Of a DNA stretch of 64,000 bases, positions 34,696 to 46,632 are shown piece by piece; position 1 is the first letter of the stretch, and every line of letters starts with the position of its first letter. Origin of the DNA: Hydractinia symbiolongicarpus (lineage: Eukaryota; Cnidaria; Hydrozoa; Anthoathecata; Hydractiniidae); NCBI RefSeq assembly GCF_029227915.1, contig NC_079879.1, positions 7,812,001 to 7,876,000 of the forward strand. Reading direction: 5' to 3'. Both the position numbers and the translations under genes were made by a program. Below the pieces are notes generated by a model. The model was not told the origin of the DNA, did no database searches, and was given only the letters and a program-made list of their open reading frames with translations.

Positions 34696-35055
34696 TAAGC
34701 GCCCCACTGTTAAATAAGCGCCCACTGCGTCGTGAAAAGGGACCGCTTATTTAGATAAGTACAATAAACAACGATTTTTACTATGACTATAGGTTGCAAT
34801 CAATGAAAGTGATGTTTGAAAAAAATGAAATAAACGACAATGGAGATAGAAATATTTATAAACGATACATTATTACACTTGTATTTTTTGTTTGTATTTC
34901 TATTTTTTTTTTCATAAAAATTATGAGAATGAAGTATAAAAAATTTGCCTATTTGAAAAAACTTTATAAGCGTCCCTGCTAAATTTACCACCCCTGCCAA
35001 ATAAGCACCTCTTGTCAAGATTAAAATTTTAAATAAGCGCCCTGGGCGCTTAATC
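34696..35055. repeat. AATAAGCGCCC repeat cluster
   Basis: The motif AATAAGCGCCC or a close variant appears several times in direct and inverted orientation near both edges (for example GCGCCCACTGCG against GGGACCGCTTAT, and GCGCCCTGGGCGCTTA). It looks like the ends of a short inverted-repeat element about 360 bp long. No target duplication was identified. Confidence 0.45.
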
Positions 35056-36305
35056 CGTCATTCAGTATTGTTACCTGGTATAACAAGCCTTGACGACGAT
35101 AAGACATCATTCTAGATGATAAATAAACAGGCGAAAAGGCATTGTTTTATGTCTATTCTCATATATGTTATACAAATCTAGGGTCAGCTCTAAATAATTA
35201 CAATGTCAATATACTAAATATAACAAGAAGCCCAGGAGCTTGAAGATTTCCACCATTGGCCTAAAAGATTTTAAAATTTGAAGTTGATCTTGAAAACAGA
35301 GAATTATGGGGTAAACAAATCATTCTCAATTAGTATTGTAACTAGCCTGCAATGTTAAAATACAACTCAATAAATAAAAGATAAAATCATGAATAATTAA
35401 TTAGTTCTGCCGAATATAGCTTTAGTCTATGTGCTTGCAAAATTGTACAGAAAGAAATGACGTAACATCAAAGATGGCGCATTATAAGACAATCTTTATT
35501 ATGCTACACTGCAGGAACTTTAACTTTCGATAGCATATAAACTTTAAAATAAAGTATTGCTCATTGGATAATAAAAGAATCTGTTGCACTGTTAGGATTC
35601 TTATTGGCTGAAAACTCATTTTAGCCTCGTTATCAGAAAAAAATATTTAGCCTGGATAAGTTTCGGGCGTCCAGCCTAGCTACGCTGTCTCTATGTCTCT
35701 ATCTGTCTCCTCAGGCGATTTTAAAGATTCCGCCTTCGCTGGCGAAAATCAAAAGAAGATGAGAGACAGTAAAAAAAACAAATAGTGTGGTTAACTGATT
35801 GATAAAGCGAAGTAAGAGTGAGAAAAATCAGAGTTATTAGTGCAATTTTACATGGAACATATTAAACATTTTAAAAATATTGCCACTTATTTGTTCAGTC
35901 ATTGTCATTGAATAATATAGATATTATCATGTTATGAAAAAGCGAGTTTTTGCTAGGCTACGTTGAAGCGAATTAAAAAGGCTATCCTGGGTAAATAATA
36001 ATAATAATAATAAACTTAAGAGGAAAAAAACCTTTTGATATAAGTCAAAACATCATTTTATGCCACGGGTCCCCTTTAATGTGCGCCCAATCGGCAGGGC
36101 GCAGTAAGAATGACTTGACTTATTCAATTGATGGTGTCCGCTGGCTAAAAAGAAATTTCTGTTCGCTCAATGAAGTTTCCAAAAAATGTTTGCGAATATT
36201 TAAACAAGATTTCCCAATAAAAAAGTTGTCCACAAGTTTCATAGTATAGCTGGATGTAAAAAAAAAAGTTTCCTGATGGTAGCAAATCGTAGAAAATTAC
36301 ATGTA

Positions 36306-36331
36306 ATCAAGGAGATTTAAACCTCCTTGAT
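36306..36331. repeat. Short perfect-arm hairpin ATCAAGGAG/CTCCTTGAT
   Basis: ATCAAGGAG and CTCCTTGAT flank ATTTAAAC. A related sequence (CCAAGGAG ... TTTAAACCTCCTTGAT) occurs about 2.3 kb away at 38627-38660, so it is a small dispersed foldback. Confidence 0.6.
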
Positions 36332-36442
36332 GTAATTAACTAAAAGAAACTGCTCTTGAACTTTCGGTATGGCTAATTTTTTAGTCGGTTATCCTTTAAT
36401 AAATTTAATAGCATATTATTCGCTCCATAACAGTCCAGGGAC

Positions 36443-36521
36443 CAACCTCGTCCCAGGACTATTTGCTTCTCAACAGAGCTTACTGATAGTTCTAACGAAA
36501 TAGCCCTGGAACAAGCTGGTC
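36443..36521. repeat. Foldback short element, copy 4
   Basis: GACCAACCTCGTCCCAGG and its imperfect inverse CCCTGGAACAAGCTGGTC bound about 80 bp. It belongs to the family at 17979 and 22110. Confidence 0.65.
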
Positions 36522-37151
36522 ACCGTATCGCATCTGATTGACCCAGGCATTACCCTAATTATGCAATCACTTTACCTAGCGTCAGCAGAAGTCCCAAAGG
36601 AGAGAACTTTTCTTACTTTTCGAAAACATTGTTCAGCCGCTTAAAAACACGTACCACATTTCTCCAGCTCATTGTCAAAATACTAAATATGCAGGATTTG
36701 CATAAATTAAAAATGAACCAAAATCTGGTTCATTTGATGCACACGCAACCAGCCTGTCCTTTCGACGCCACGGTAAAAGGTGCTGGGGTGAAGCTTGCTT
36801 AGGGACAAGGAGAGCCTGGGAAGAGGATGCAAAGTTGTGGCATAATGCAATTGTTTCCCTGTTTATCTTTACAGAAGTATGCAATAAGTGCAGAATGCAT
36901 CAGGTTGTGAAAAAACCTGACATCTTTGCAGATGACAGTTTGTAAATGTACATTCGTGTGTTCATTCTGTACTGAGATTGAATTATGCTCGCTACTATTC
37001 TTAGTATAAAGAATACACACGAATACTACGCATGCACCGTAACGGTATTCACAAAAACAAGCAGCCGTTGCACTCTTTGAACAAATCATCAGAATGGAAG
37101 ATCACAAATACAAAAGCATACGCGTAACGTCAATCCGACGTTATGCATATT

Positions 37152-37190
37152 CCTCCCTCCTTAAAGTCAATCCGACTTTATGGAGGGAGG
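37152..37190. repeat. GC-rich inverted repeat
   Basis: CCTCCCTCCTTAAAGTC and GACTTTATGGAGGGAGG are separated by AATCC. It is a 17-bp stem with one mismatched pair in an AT-rich setting, with no associated gene. Confidence 0.7.
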
Positions 37191-40100
37191 AAAGATGAGG
37201 GGGTGAGAGTTGAATCCATTTTTAACTACTTATCGTGAGAAAGTGATTTATTTTGGAGTATAGAAAGTATTTAAAGCTGATTTGTCGTCCATACACTCCA
37301 TAGAAGTATTTTTTTGTGTTAGTGGTTGCAGGGACGTAGGATAGGGAGAGGGCGGATAGTAAAGGGCGTAAAATCATACGTCGAATTGACCGCAGCGTAT
37401 ACTCTCGATTAGTGAGTCATCCTTTATGTAACTACTAAGATTTCAAAGCCTCTGAATTAAAAGAAAGGCTATTGGACTGTATGACATGCTATGCATTACG
37501 TGGGCATGCAATTTATATTTATATTAACAAAAAAATTTTTGTATTATACTCATCGCTATTATCCTTTTGTTTGATGTACGCAGCGCAGTGAATCCTTATT
37601 ATTATTTTTATAAAAGGAAATATATTTTATTGAATACATATATACAAATGATCATTATAACTCAACTACCATATATTTTATATTACTAATTTATTGTGTC
37701 GACTTGCAGCGCCTGACGAATGTGCCGAAAACAAGCAGTCCTTGAACACTTTTGAACGATCATCAGGTTCTACTCTCTCCGATACTCTCATTCTTGAGTG
37801 ACTACACTCAATGAAAAACAGGCGAATGCATATGCAAAAACTCCTTTACTTTACTTTATAATTTTGTTTGAAAAATAACAGGGCTCGAGGACTCGTTAGG
37901 AAACGGTTTTCCAAATGAAATGAAATCCTGTATAATTTTTTTACAAGAATAATAATATTAATTATAATACTAGTTGTTTCAAGAGCAATTCTTAAGCCTG
38001 CTCTTAAAAAGATAACTTTATTTATGAAAATAAGATTAAAAGCAAGGGGCTTCCATACTCAGGCATCATCTTTTTGGTGGACACAACTCACGTAGCACCT
38101 CTACGTTCGCATGTTACACACGCCATATCCAGGACACAGCTGTCAAAACTTACTACTGCAGAAAGTAGGAAGTAATCCACATCACTGATGTAAAATTTCC
38201 ACTGCTACTGCTACTCCGTAAGAATAAGACAAGAAATAATTTCCTATCACTCTTACGTCATGGCTACGTCAAAAACGTAGCTACGAGTTCAGAGTAAGCG
38301 ACGTGGCTATTCAGACATATTTAAGGTTGTTTTGTTAAAATTCAAATTGTAAGTGCAATTCATCATTAGTCTGTACGATGAACAAAAACCTTGCGACTTT
38401 TGTTTTTTAGCAGCTTTGTAAGTTAAGGCGAGCAAACTCCAAGGCGTTTATAGCGGAATTTTTTTTCAACAACCAATCAAAATGTTGCAATATTTACGAA
38501 TATTTTTCTTTTAAAGCATCACGTTTAGAAGCATGCTTAAGCCGACATATAATTTATGCTGATTAGCTAGAAAATGACAAGGATAAACAGGTAGACCACA
38601 CTAGACACGTTAATAAAATGCATAAAACCAAGGAGCTCTCTTTTTAAACCTCCTTGATAAAACCAAATTGCGACGCTGACACAATTCTATAAACGTGCTG
38701 AATCAACTAATACGTAGAGAAAAGAAGACACAAACAATAAAAATTGTTTTGGTACACGCTGGAAAAAGAAAAAAATATATCTCTTAATATAGGAATTTAA
38801 TCTACAGTCACCAATAGGAGCGATAGCAAATTTTCTCTTCTTAAGCTAAAAATTCACCAACATAAATAAACAAAGTAGACGCAATAACGAGTACATGTAT
38901 TTTTTAATAAATCACTTATGCTTTACATCTTACATTTTAACAAAATTCGAACAATAAAACCTATTTTGTATTTTTAGTACCTCAAAACATAAGTTGTTGC
39001 TTATACTAAATATCACTTTACTTAATCTGCTTGGAAACAAAATTTTACAACTGTGAAAACTAAAACTTGCAACAAAGCTGAATGAACGGAAACCGAAGCT
39101 TTTTGTCTAAATACCAATCTGCGTTCTGTGAAATGTTCTGAAATAACAGCGAACCCTTAATTCGATTACTTTATGTTTTAACTACTATTCGAAAAGCAGC
39201 AACCCAAATTTGCTGGAGATCAAAATTTAGGTTTGTTAGTTGAGTTGGAACATCATCTAAAACAAGAAACCACAACCAGGAATTATATGGTCGGTTGAGG
39301 TTAGCCAGTATATCACAATGACACCCATGTTGAAAAATGTTTTAATCTAGTATATTTATGGCACATAGAAACACCCTACTGACAGAAAAATTAAAATAAA
39401 ATGCTGGAAGAGGGACTTCTGGTTATGGATTTGTGATATATGGGAGTTACATGATGATTGGTTTTAGGTTTTATCTTCAACCAATCATAATAAAAGAAAT
39501 CATATTTATAAAGTTAAAATTATTAACAAAAAGAAATTACCTGGTCGTATTGTACGACTGATATCTTGAAAAGCCTTTTAGATTGTTTCTAAAAGATGAT
39601 TGATTTGGCCTGTCTAACCAATGTTAGACTTTTGATATCAAACTCCACTATGCAATATATTATTCAGGTAAATAAATTATCGTTCTAACATAAATTCGAC
39701 AGTTAAATGGTTGCTAATACCTTTAATTTTATCATGCTTTTCGAGCCCAATTTAATTTTAAGGCTTGCATTACCTAAAAAACAGTTGAAAAAAAGTTTTC
39801 TGGATGAGCAACATTCAAAAACAGGTGACTCTAAAATCTCATAATTAAAGGGCAAAATGCAATTCAAAACATGATAGCTTTTGACAATATTCATAACTGG
39901 TTGTGTTCAAGTTTTAATACATATATAAGTAATAAGTTTTCTTTTATTTAACATGAAGTCTAAATAATTTTTTTTGCTTGTTTAAATTCTCGTATCTGAA
40001 AGTTTAATAACAACCTTAAATTTATCCTTTTGTTAACTTTCTTACTAAACAACCAACTGAAAAGGTCACTCACTAAAATTTGCTTGATTTAATGTTTGCA

Positions 40101-40565
40101 CAATAGGAAAATTTCAACATTCTTTCCACATCTTTATTGCACATTAGAAAAGACAGCACTGGTATCTAATAAGCATTAGTGTGATCAAGACCAAGTTTGA
40201 CGTATTATGAAATTACATTGCCACCAAAATAAAGTCAAAAATAAAGGGAAAAATGTTTATTTTGATACAAAAACTATTTACTTCAGACAATCATAGTTCT
40301 GATTATTTGAATTTGAATTTTCTGATTGCTTTCTATGACATTCAACAAATTCTTTTTAAATATTTTGTAAATTTGTGAATTCTTAATTTTTGTGCATTTC
40401 CACCACATGGAAATAAATGACACTTAAAATTTGAAATAACGTAATAATATAATCTTATCTTCTAGTATGAAAACAAAAAATTGAACGAGAGGAAAAATGA
40501 AAAGTAATTAATAAGAAGATAATAATATATTAAAAAACAACAAAAAGCACGTCAAACAAAAAAGT

Positions 40566-43215
40566 CTATTTCCTTGGTTTTTTTGGAGCTATGATCAGTC
40601 CACCATCTTCATCCTCTTCCTCTGATTCACTTTCTGTCTGAAAAATTGGCTTTGGTTGGTTTTTTGCATAAGCTGGCGCCACCCAATATGGGTTTTCAGC
40701 TGCTTCTTTAGCATGCTTTAGAACTGCTTCTCTTGGATTCATATCATCTTTTTTCGCAAGTGCAATATTTCTTACTACAAAACCAGTCAAGCTCATACCT
40801 TCCTTCAGCCTTCCTCCTACACCATGTCCTTGGGAAAGGGGTGTGTCAGGTTTATGAGAAGCAACAGGATCTGCTCTTTGCTTTGCTTTCATTTTCTTAA
40901 CTGTATCAGCTCGTTTTTCTTTAAACATACGCAGTGAATGTGGATTTATAATTTGAGGCTTAAGTAAGGTGTCTGTTGGATCAATACGTTTACGTTTAAC
41001 TTTTCCAACACATAACACTGCCCCTTTATTACTTTTGTTTGGATCAAAAAAGATTTTAGTATTCCCATCTGATAAACCTACCACTATTTGGTTAATTTTG
41101 GGGTGCCATAATGTTGAAACAACTGAATTGTTTTCAAATTCAATTTCATGTGCAATATTTAGGGTATCTCTCTCTAAAAATACCAATTTTCCACTCCCCT
41201 CACCCTTCTTCACAGATGTACCTGTTAAAATTAATTTCTCATCTGGACTAAAGCAGCATTTTGTGACTGAATAATACGTAAGCAAATTTTGTGCAACAGC
41301 AACTGGCTGTTTAAAATGACGTAAATCCCATTGCTTGACAGTGTCATCACCACCACGTGAAATTACAGTTTTGTCATCATACGCCATACACAAACAAGAA
41401 GTTTCACTACCATTCATGTGAGCTTTCATGTTTTTAAAGGCAGTATTAACAAACATCTTTCTAGTATCCCAAGCCTGAATGGATCCATCTACACCAGCTC
41501 CTAAAATTAATCGACCATCTATATTAAAACAACAAAAAGAACATCCTGTTTTGCGAGCATGAACATCTTTAAGTCGTATGACATCTTTATTTTTTTTTAC
41601 TGTGTTTATATCCCAAATTCTTATGGTTCCATCATCTGAACAAGAAATAAAATTATCACGTGTCTTTGGATCCCAACATGCTGACCGAACCATTGCAACG
41701 TGTCCCTTTGTATTTTTCATATCAACAATGTACTGATCACCCTTTTTACATTCATACACTTGGTGTCCATCTCTGTCCAGCACCTGTGGTTGAGCGTTAC
41801 CCATTGCTAAAAGAAGCAAATCACCAGTTTTACTGTATTGTAGGGTTTGAATCCAATGACTCTCGGCTGGTTGCAAGGTTCTAAATGGTTGTAATCTGAT
41901 GTCCATACTGTTAAAGTCCCAAAACTTTACTTCGTAATTATAGCCACCAGTTGCTAACCTGGAACCAGCAGGATCTAAAGCCAGTGCAGAAATAACTTTA
42001 GATCCATGTTGTAATGTAATTTCATGGGATTGGGGAATTTTTTCAATAGGCTTGGCTTCAATTGTTTCATCCTCTTCAGCATCATCTTCGTCATCTTCAT
42101 CATCACTGTCCTTGGTTGGAGCTACATCAGCGTTCTGTACTTTCTGACTTGACTTAGGTGAATCTGTATTAGCTGGAGGAGGCATAGGCCCAATCAAATC
42201 CTCATCTTCCTCATCTTCTTCATCTTCTTGTTCTTTTGTTTCTAATTTTTCTTCCTTTGTGGATACTTTTAGTCGTTCAGCTTCATCTAATTTCTTCTTG
42301 TATATGTCATCATATTTGGCAGGTTGTATGGATCCTATATGCAAATAACAAAGGTATCAACAACAACAATCACAACAACCAAATTTTTGTAGCAATAAAC
42401 TGCCTAAAGTAGAACTTGTTTTTACCTGATGTGTTTACCTCGTAATTAAGATATATCAAATGCCTTATTAACTATTAATTGTAAAGCAAAGCACCAAATT
42501 CCCCCTCCCATAGTTAACTGACCTTTTAAAGCACATAGCTAAATTATATATAGCCTCTTTTCCATAAAGTTTCTTTAAAGAGTAACTTTCTCTTCATTGA
42601 AGCTAACTTGCACTATATGGGTAGTAGTAATAAGCAGACCACTCAAAATGTAAGGTACAAGCAAATATGTGTAATTTAAAATATTTAGACAACATAATAA
42701 TTTCTGTATAATGAATTTATTATCTTTTTGTTTTATCCAAACATGACTACTCTCTTTAGTATCCAGCTTTGGTTCTGGTACTAGTAGACTACAGTAAGTA
42801 CAAAAATATATAAACAAATTGGTAAGTTTGTTTTGATGAAGGAATAAAGTCAATTTTGTACTTTTTATAAAATTTTAATGTAATTTTAAGATTTTAATGT
42901 GGATGTAGTCAGGTGAACTTCACCTGAGTTATGGAGTCGTCAGGAAAAAAGTAAGAGGCCTGGGATGAGCAAACAAGTATCATTTTGGCAAGAAAAATTA
43001 TGTTAATCCATTCACCTACCTTTATATTATCTATGCATTGATAAAGTTTGAATGCACATCCCTTAACAGGTCTAAAATTACTGATGACAGAAAATGTCCA
43101 AATTTGCTATTACTGAAATATCATAATTTATGCAGCATAATTAACTCTGAAATTTCAACTCACCAAAACCACTAAATCCCATCATTTGCCTCATCATTTC
43201 CTCTTCAGATGCCAT
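40566..43215 (-). CDS. WDR70: WD repeat-containing protein 70 (WDR70 orthologue)
   Basis: Two coding exons, 43215-43164 and 42334-40566, join in phase 1 to give about 606 residues (human is about 650). Exon 1 encodes MASEEEMMRQMMGFSGFG, keeping the MGFTGFG-like start of the family. Exon 2 opens with an acidic region and the DLIGPMPPP motif. A WD40 propeller follows, from about residue 110 to 430 (LATGGYNYEVKFWDF, KGDQYIVDM, SRGGDDTVKQWDLR, GSGKLVFLERDTLN). The C-terminal tail carries NPREAVLKHAKEAAENPYW, which is diagnostic. WDR70 is nuclear and is linked to H2B ubiquitination and DNA repair with the RNF20/40 ligase. Part of the N-terminal region found in vertebrates is missing. Confidence 0.95.
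42951..43150. repeat. Partial copy of the 343-bp MITE in the WDR70 intron
   Basis: About 200 bp matching the interior of 25558-25900 in the same orientation (CCTGGGATGAGCAA, GAATGCACATCCCTTAACAG, AAATTACTGATGACAGAAAA). The inverted ends are not preserved. Confidence 0.8.
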
Positions 43216-43569
43216 GTCAAATAATTTTCACTATATAAATGAGAATAATGTAGCATGTTAGAGTACTAATGTAAGCATGAAACTTACAACTGTTGTAGAA
43301 ATAAGCAAAATATTGTTGTTAAATACACAGGATGTGTTTATAAAAAATTTCGCATTTTATATAGATGACAAAATTCAAGAACATGTTAATTAAGGGAGGT
43401 TTTAGTTCAAAAAATAAACATTTAAATTAAATAAATAGCAATTTCAAACAAAATATTACAGACAAGACAACTTAAAACTTTGTAAAAAGTTTTATTTTCC
43501 TTTTCGACTAAGTTCTTGATATATTTTCAATTAATTATGACAAGTTTACCAGTTACAAATTAATCCAAG

Positions 43570-43784
43570 GAATGTAAGGGAAATTAGGGTACAACGTGTG
43601 GTCTGTTGGATGTTGCAAGGAGTTGTCTGGTAGAGATTGTACCCTAATTTGTAGCTTGAAATGAGCATTAAATACTTTAGGACTTCTCATCTGAGCCATT
43701 CTCCCCTCTCCCCCTACCCCTGGAAATAATAGGCTATTTGTGAAGCTACTCATGTAAAATATGCACATCTATCTCTCCATCTAG
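43570..43784 (+). mobile_element. SINE, 5'-truncated copy
   Basis: Matches the body of the tRNA-derived SINE at 29915-30259 (GTTGGATGTTGCAAGGAGTTG, GAGCATTAAATACTTTAGGACT, CCTGGAAATAATAG) in the plus orientation. The tRNA head is missing. It lies upstream of WDR70. Confidence 0.75.
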
Positions 43785-44574
43785 CATTAAAGATGTTATC
43801 CAGATAAGATAAGTTGTAGCTTAGTGGTTAAGCCACCCCCAAAAATATAATTGGTTAGTGTGACCAGACTGATACACTTTAAAAGGCAGTATTTAAGTCA
43901 GGTAGTTGGAAAATTTGTTAAAACAATAAACTAAATGATGGTAAAACTTGTGCCTATTTTGTTCTTCTACAAGGCAGAAACAAATACACTTACCTTGCAC
44001 ATCGACATCTATGTACATTATAGACCAAAATGGATTTATTGCAAAAGTCCACTTTAAACGTTAACCATGGCGTACCTTTTGAATAAAATTTGCGCTTTTT
44101 GTGCAATATCTCCTGGAACTTGCCCAAATTATTTCTAAACTCACCTTACTTATTTGTGAAATGCAATACAACACTTTCAATTTTGTGAAAGAAGTATTAC
44201 AGAATTGTGTGACTTTAATAACTACATATTTATTGATCAAATTGTTTCAAATAAAACGTTTTTTTAAAACTCTACACAAACACCGTAACAGTATATCTGT
44301 CTTTTTTTTGTCAAAGTTATGTGCAGGACTTTTGGGATACAAGGCTTGATGTCCTGCTGTTAATATAAACCATTAATAAACACTCTCCTGTGACTAAGAA
44401 AGTAGTTTAGTTTTAATAGACAAAGTAATGTTGAAATAGACTCATAGCTTTTCCTGTGGGGTTCTAAGATATAGCATTGTCATTGATACTTTACTATACA
44501 ACCAAAAAAAATTTTTTTAATTTTGAAATGACGGCTTTTTTAGACAAAATTTTATGCAAGTCAGCATTTTCCAG
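43785..44574. other. Non-coding stretch between two SINE copies
   Basis: No gene seen. A short plus-strand ORF (44101-44349) has no domain or splice context. Confidence 0.5.
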
Positions 44575-44841
44575 TGGCGGCAATATAATAAGAGTGAGTG
44601 CATGTTAACATAGCCCATGTGAGGCTAATGAGGGAAATTAGCACACCGGTGCGTGGACCATTGGATGTTGCGCAGGGAGTTGTGCTGGTAGAGAAGAGAT
44701 AGACCCTAAAAAAACGAGGAGTTAATACTCTAGGACTTACGTATAAGCCATGGTCCCTACTGAAAATAATAAACAGGGTTAACATCCCTTGATATTTGTG
44801 AGGCTAGCCATGTAAAATATGCATATCTTTCTAGCTATCTA
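44575..44841 (+). mobile_element. SINE, truncated copy
   Basis: Contains CATAGCCCATGTGAGG, ATTGGATGTTGCGCAGGGAG, TACTCTAGGACTTACG and GTGAGGCTAGCCATGTAAAA, in the same order as the other two copies. Only the end of the head is left. Confidence 0.75.
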
Positions 44842-45928
44842 GCTAGCTAACTTTCGTGCACCTATTTTTTGGAAAACCGCATTAATTTTATGCTTGCTAG
44901 TTGGACGTTACTGCTGCTTTTCGTGCCATACGTTTTAGTGCAGAAGTCACCGGTGTCATTGAAATAACGAAGTCTTAAAGACTAAAATATTATTAAAGAT
45001 ATCAAAGGAAAAGACAAGTTGCGAAACGAACATACTAAAACATTGTTGTGCCACAGCTTATTCTACCATTTTGAAAAGTGGATAGCGCCCTTCTGCTGAT
45101 CATTGTAATGGTAACGATTCCCTCTCCGCCCCTCCTTGTTCCCTGGGCCTTCTCAAAAGAATTTGAAAGTTAATCACAAAGAGCTCTAACGACGAGAATA
45201 GATGCATGATCCAAAATAAATGTGCATTAGATGAAAGAATGCATGGAATTCTGAATTGGTCTTTTATTTTCCACCAAAAAAAAATTTAATTCGGCAACTT
45301 TTTAAGAAGACCACAAAATTATTAGAATGCATAAAAAGCATAAAATTAAAAGCACAAGAAATAGGTTTAACAAAGATATGACTTGTTAACAGGGCAATTT
45401 TTTCTCTTCTTTTATACCCGAGAACGACGCGATGCGATTTTTCTTCACGCCGTCTCTGATATACAAAAAACGATATATGCAACTCCTTCAGTTAGCATTC
45501 TTGCAAAAAGATCGTCCTTTTGCAGTTACGATGCACATAACTGATTTTACGTCAAAACAAAGCATATTTTACTGGGAACAATTGTGCGTTATAACTGAGT
45601 ACGGGTTTCAGAATACCAGTGTAATGTAAACTGGTATTCTAAAACTCGAAAAAAGTCGGAACGGCTTAAATAAGAATAATTATATTAAAAGATATTAAAA
45701 GATATTAACGCGAAAGATGAAAATATGTTCCTTATTCCATGTGAACGTAACCCGTATCTAAGACAAGACACGAACAATGAATAAACGAATGGCAAAAAAA
45801 CAAGACGTAAACAAAGTTAAACAATGCTGAGTAATTTTAAGTATATCCCTTATCGGGTTTCAATATATCCCAACCTCGTCCCAAGGACCTGTTAGGCTTT
45901 TTATATTTGCCACACGAATAATTTTAGT
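44842..45928. other. Non-coding flank of the Polinton
   Basis: Contains a half-copy of the foldback family (about 45391-45470, CAGGGCAATTTTTTC, CCCGAGAACG, CGCCGTC), a small perfect hairpin (CAGAATACCAGT/ACTGGTATTCT, 45609-45641) and another CCAACCTCGTCCC half-site near 45870. No gene seen. Confidence 0.5.
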
Positions 45929-46162
45929 GGCATGAGAGATAGTAAAATGTATGTTCTAGCGCAGTCGACGACGACAAGGGAAATTCCCAAATTTCCAATT
46001 CTGGCAATTCCAGCAAATCCGATAAATCCGTCAATTCCGATAAAATTTCGAGCATGCGCAATGACGATTCATTGAGAATGGGGAAATAATGCTGACATTA
46101 ACATAATTTCGAGCATGCGCATTTAAGTATGGGAAAGTCCATTACTCAAAGGTGTGACTGCT
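45929..46162 (+). repeat. Left terminal inverted repeat of the Polinton
   Basis: Matches the reverse complement of 54185-54415 with indels. Conserved words include TTCTAGCGCAGTCGACGACG, AATTCCGATAAATCCG, ATAATGCTGACAT and GCATGCGCA. It carries two nested GAGCATGCGCA copies (46050 and 46111). Confidence 0.85.
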
Positions 46163-46210
46163 ATTTGAGGTTGAACCCTACCTATAATAAAAAGGATGAG
46201 TTGCTTTAAG

Positions 46211-46582
46211 AACGCTCCTGATCGATTTAAGACCCAGGAAATATACACCATGGTGGTTCAAGAAAACCCCCGGCTACTTAAAGATGTTCCAGACCATTTC
46301 AAGATCCGGGAAATGTGCACTGGGGCGGTTTAAGAGAACCCCTAGATGCTCAACTATGTTCGAGACCGTTTCATGACCCAGGAAATCTGCACTGGGGCGG
46401 TTGAACGGGACCCTGGATGCTCAATTATGTTCCAGACCGTTTCATGACCAAGGAAATGTGCACAGAGGCAGGTTCAAGAGAAACCATGGCTGCTCGGCGT
46501 TGTCCCTGACGCTTTCAAGACACAAGAAATGGTCTTATCATCGACCAAGACACTGGAGAAATACTCGAAGTCGAGTAAGTGA
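46211..46582 (+). pseudogene. Broken Polinton accessory protein with 24-residue repeats
   Basis: A 72-bp unit is repeated about five times. Each encodes a version of VPDxFKTQEMCxxAVxENPWL. I recall such repeats (resembling DUF4116) from many cnidarian Polinton-associated proteins of unknown function. In this copy two stops lie in one unit (GAV*ENP*M), and a one-base loss is compensated one repeat later, so it is not functional. The frame closes at a TGA directly against the palindrome at 46583. It is transcribed towards the minus-strand gene ending at 46633. The start codon is unclear and the 5' part is probably missing. Confidence 0.7.
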
Positions 46583-46608
46583 TCTAGTATGTTGTTCAAC
46601 ACACTAGA
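46583..46608. terminator. Palindromic 3'-end signal between convergent Polinton genes, copy 1
   Basis: TCTAGTATGTTG and CAACACACTAGA form a nearly perfect stem. It begins at the base after the stop of the plus-strand gene and lies 24 bases beyond the stop of the minus-strand gene. It is closely related to the palindrome at 48600-48627, which has the same position relative to its genes. Hairpin 3' signals of this kind are known in giant viruses and virophages; the role here is inference. Confidence 0.6.
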
Positions 46609-46632
46609 CTCTTGTGTAAGCAGGCGGCTCCT

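Larger units (their letters stand above)
33836..40565. other. Long non-coding region between two genes
   Basis: About 6.7 kb with no credible exon on either strand. It contains a cluster of AATAAGCGCCC motifs (34696-35055), two AAGGAG/CTCCTT hairpins (36306-36331 and about 38627-38660), a foldback element (36443-36521) and a GC-rich hairpin (37152-37190). Reverse-strand AATAAA motifs near 40130 and 40256 may serve WDR70. Confidence 0.5.
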
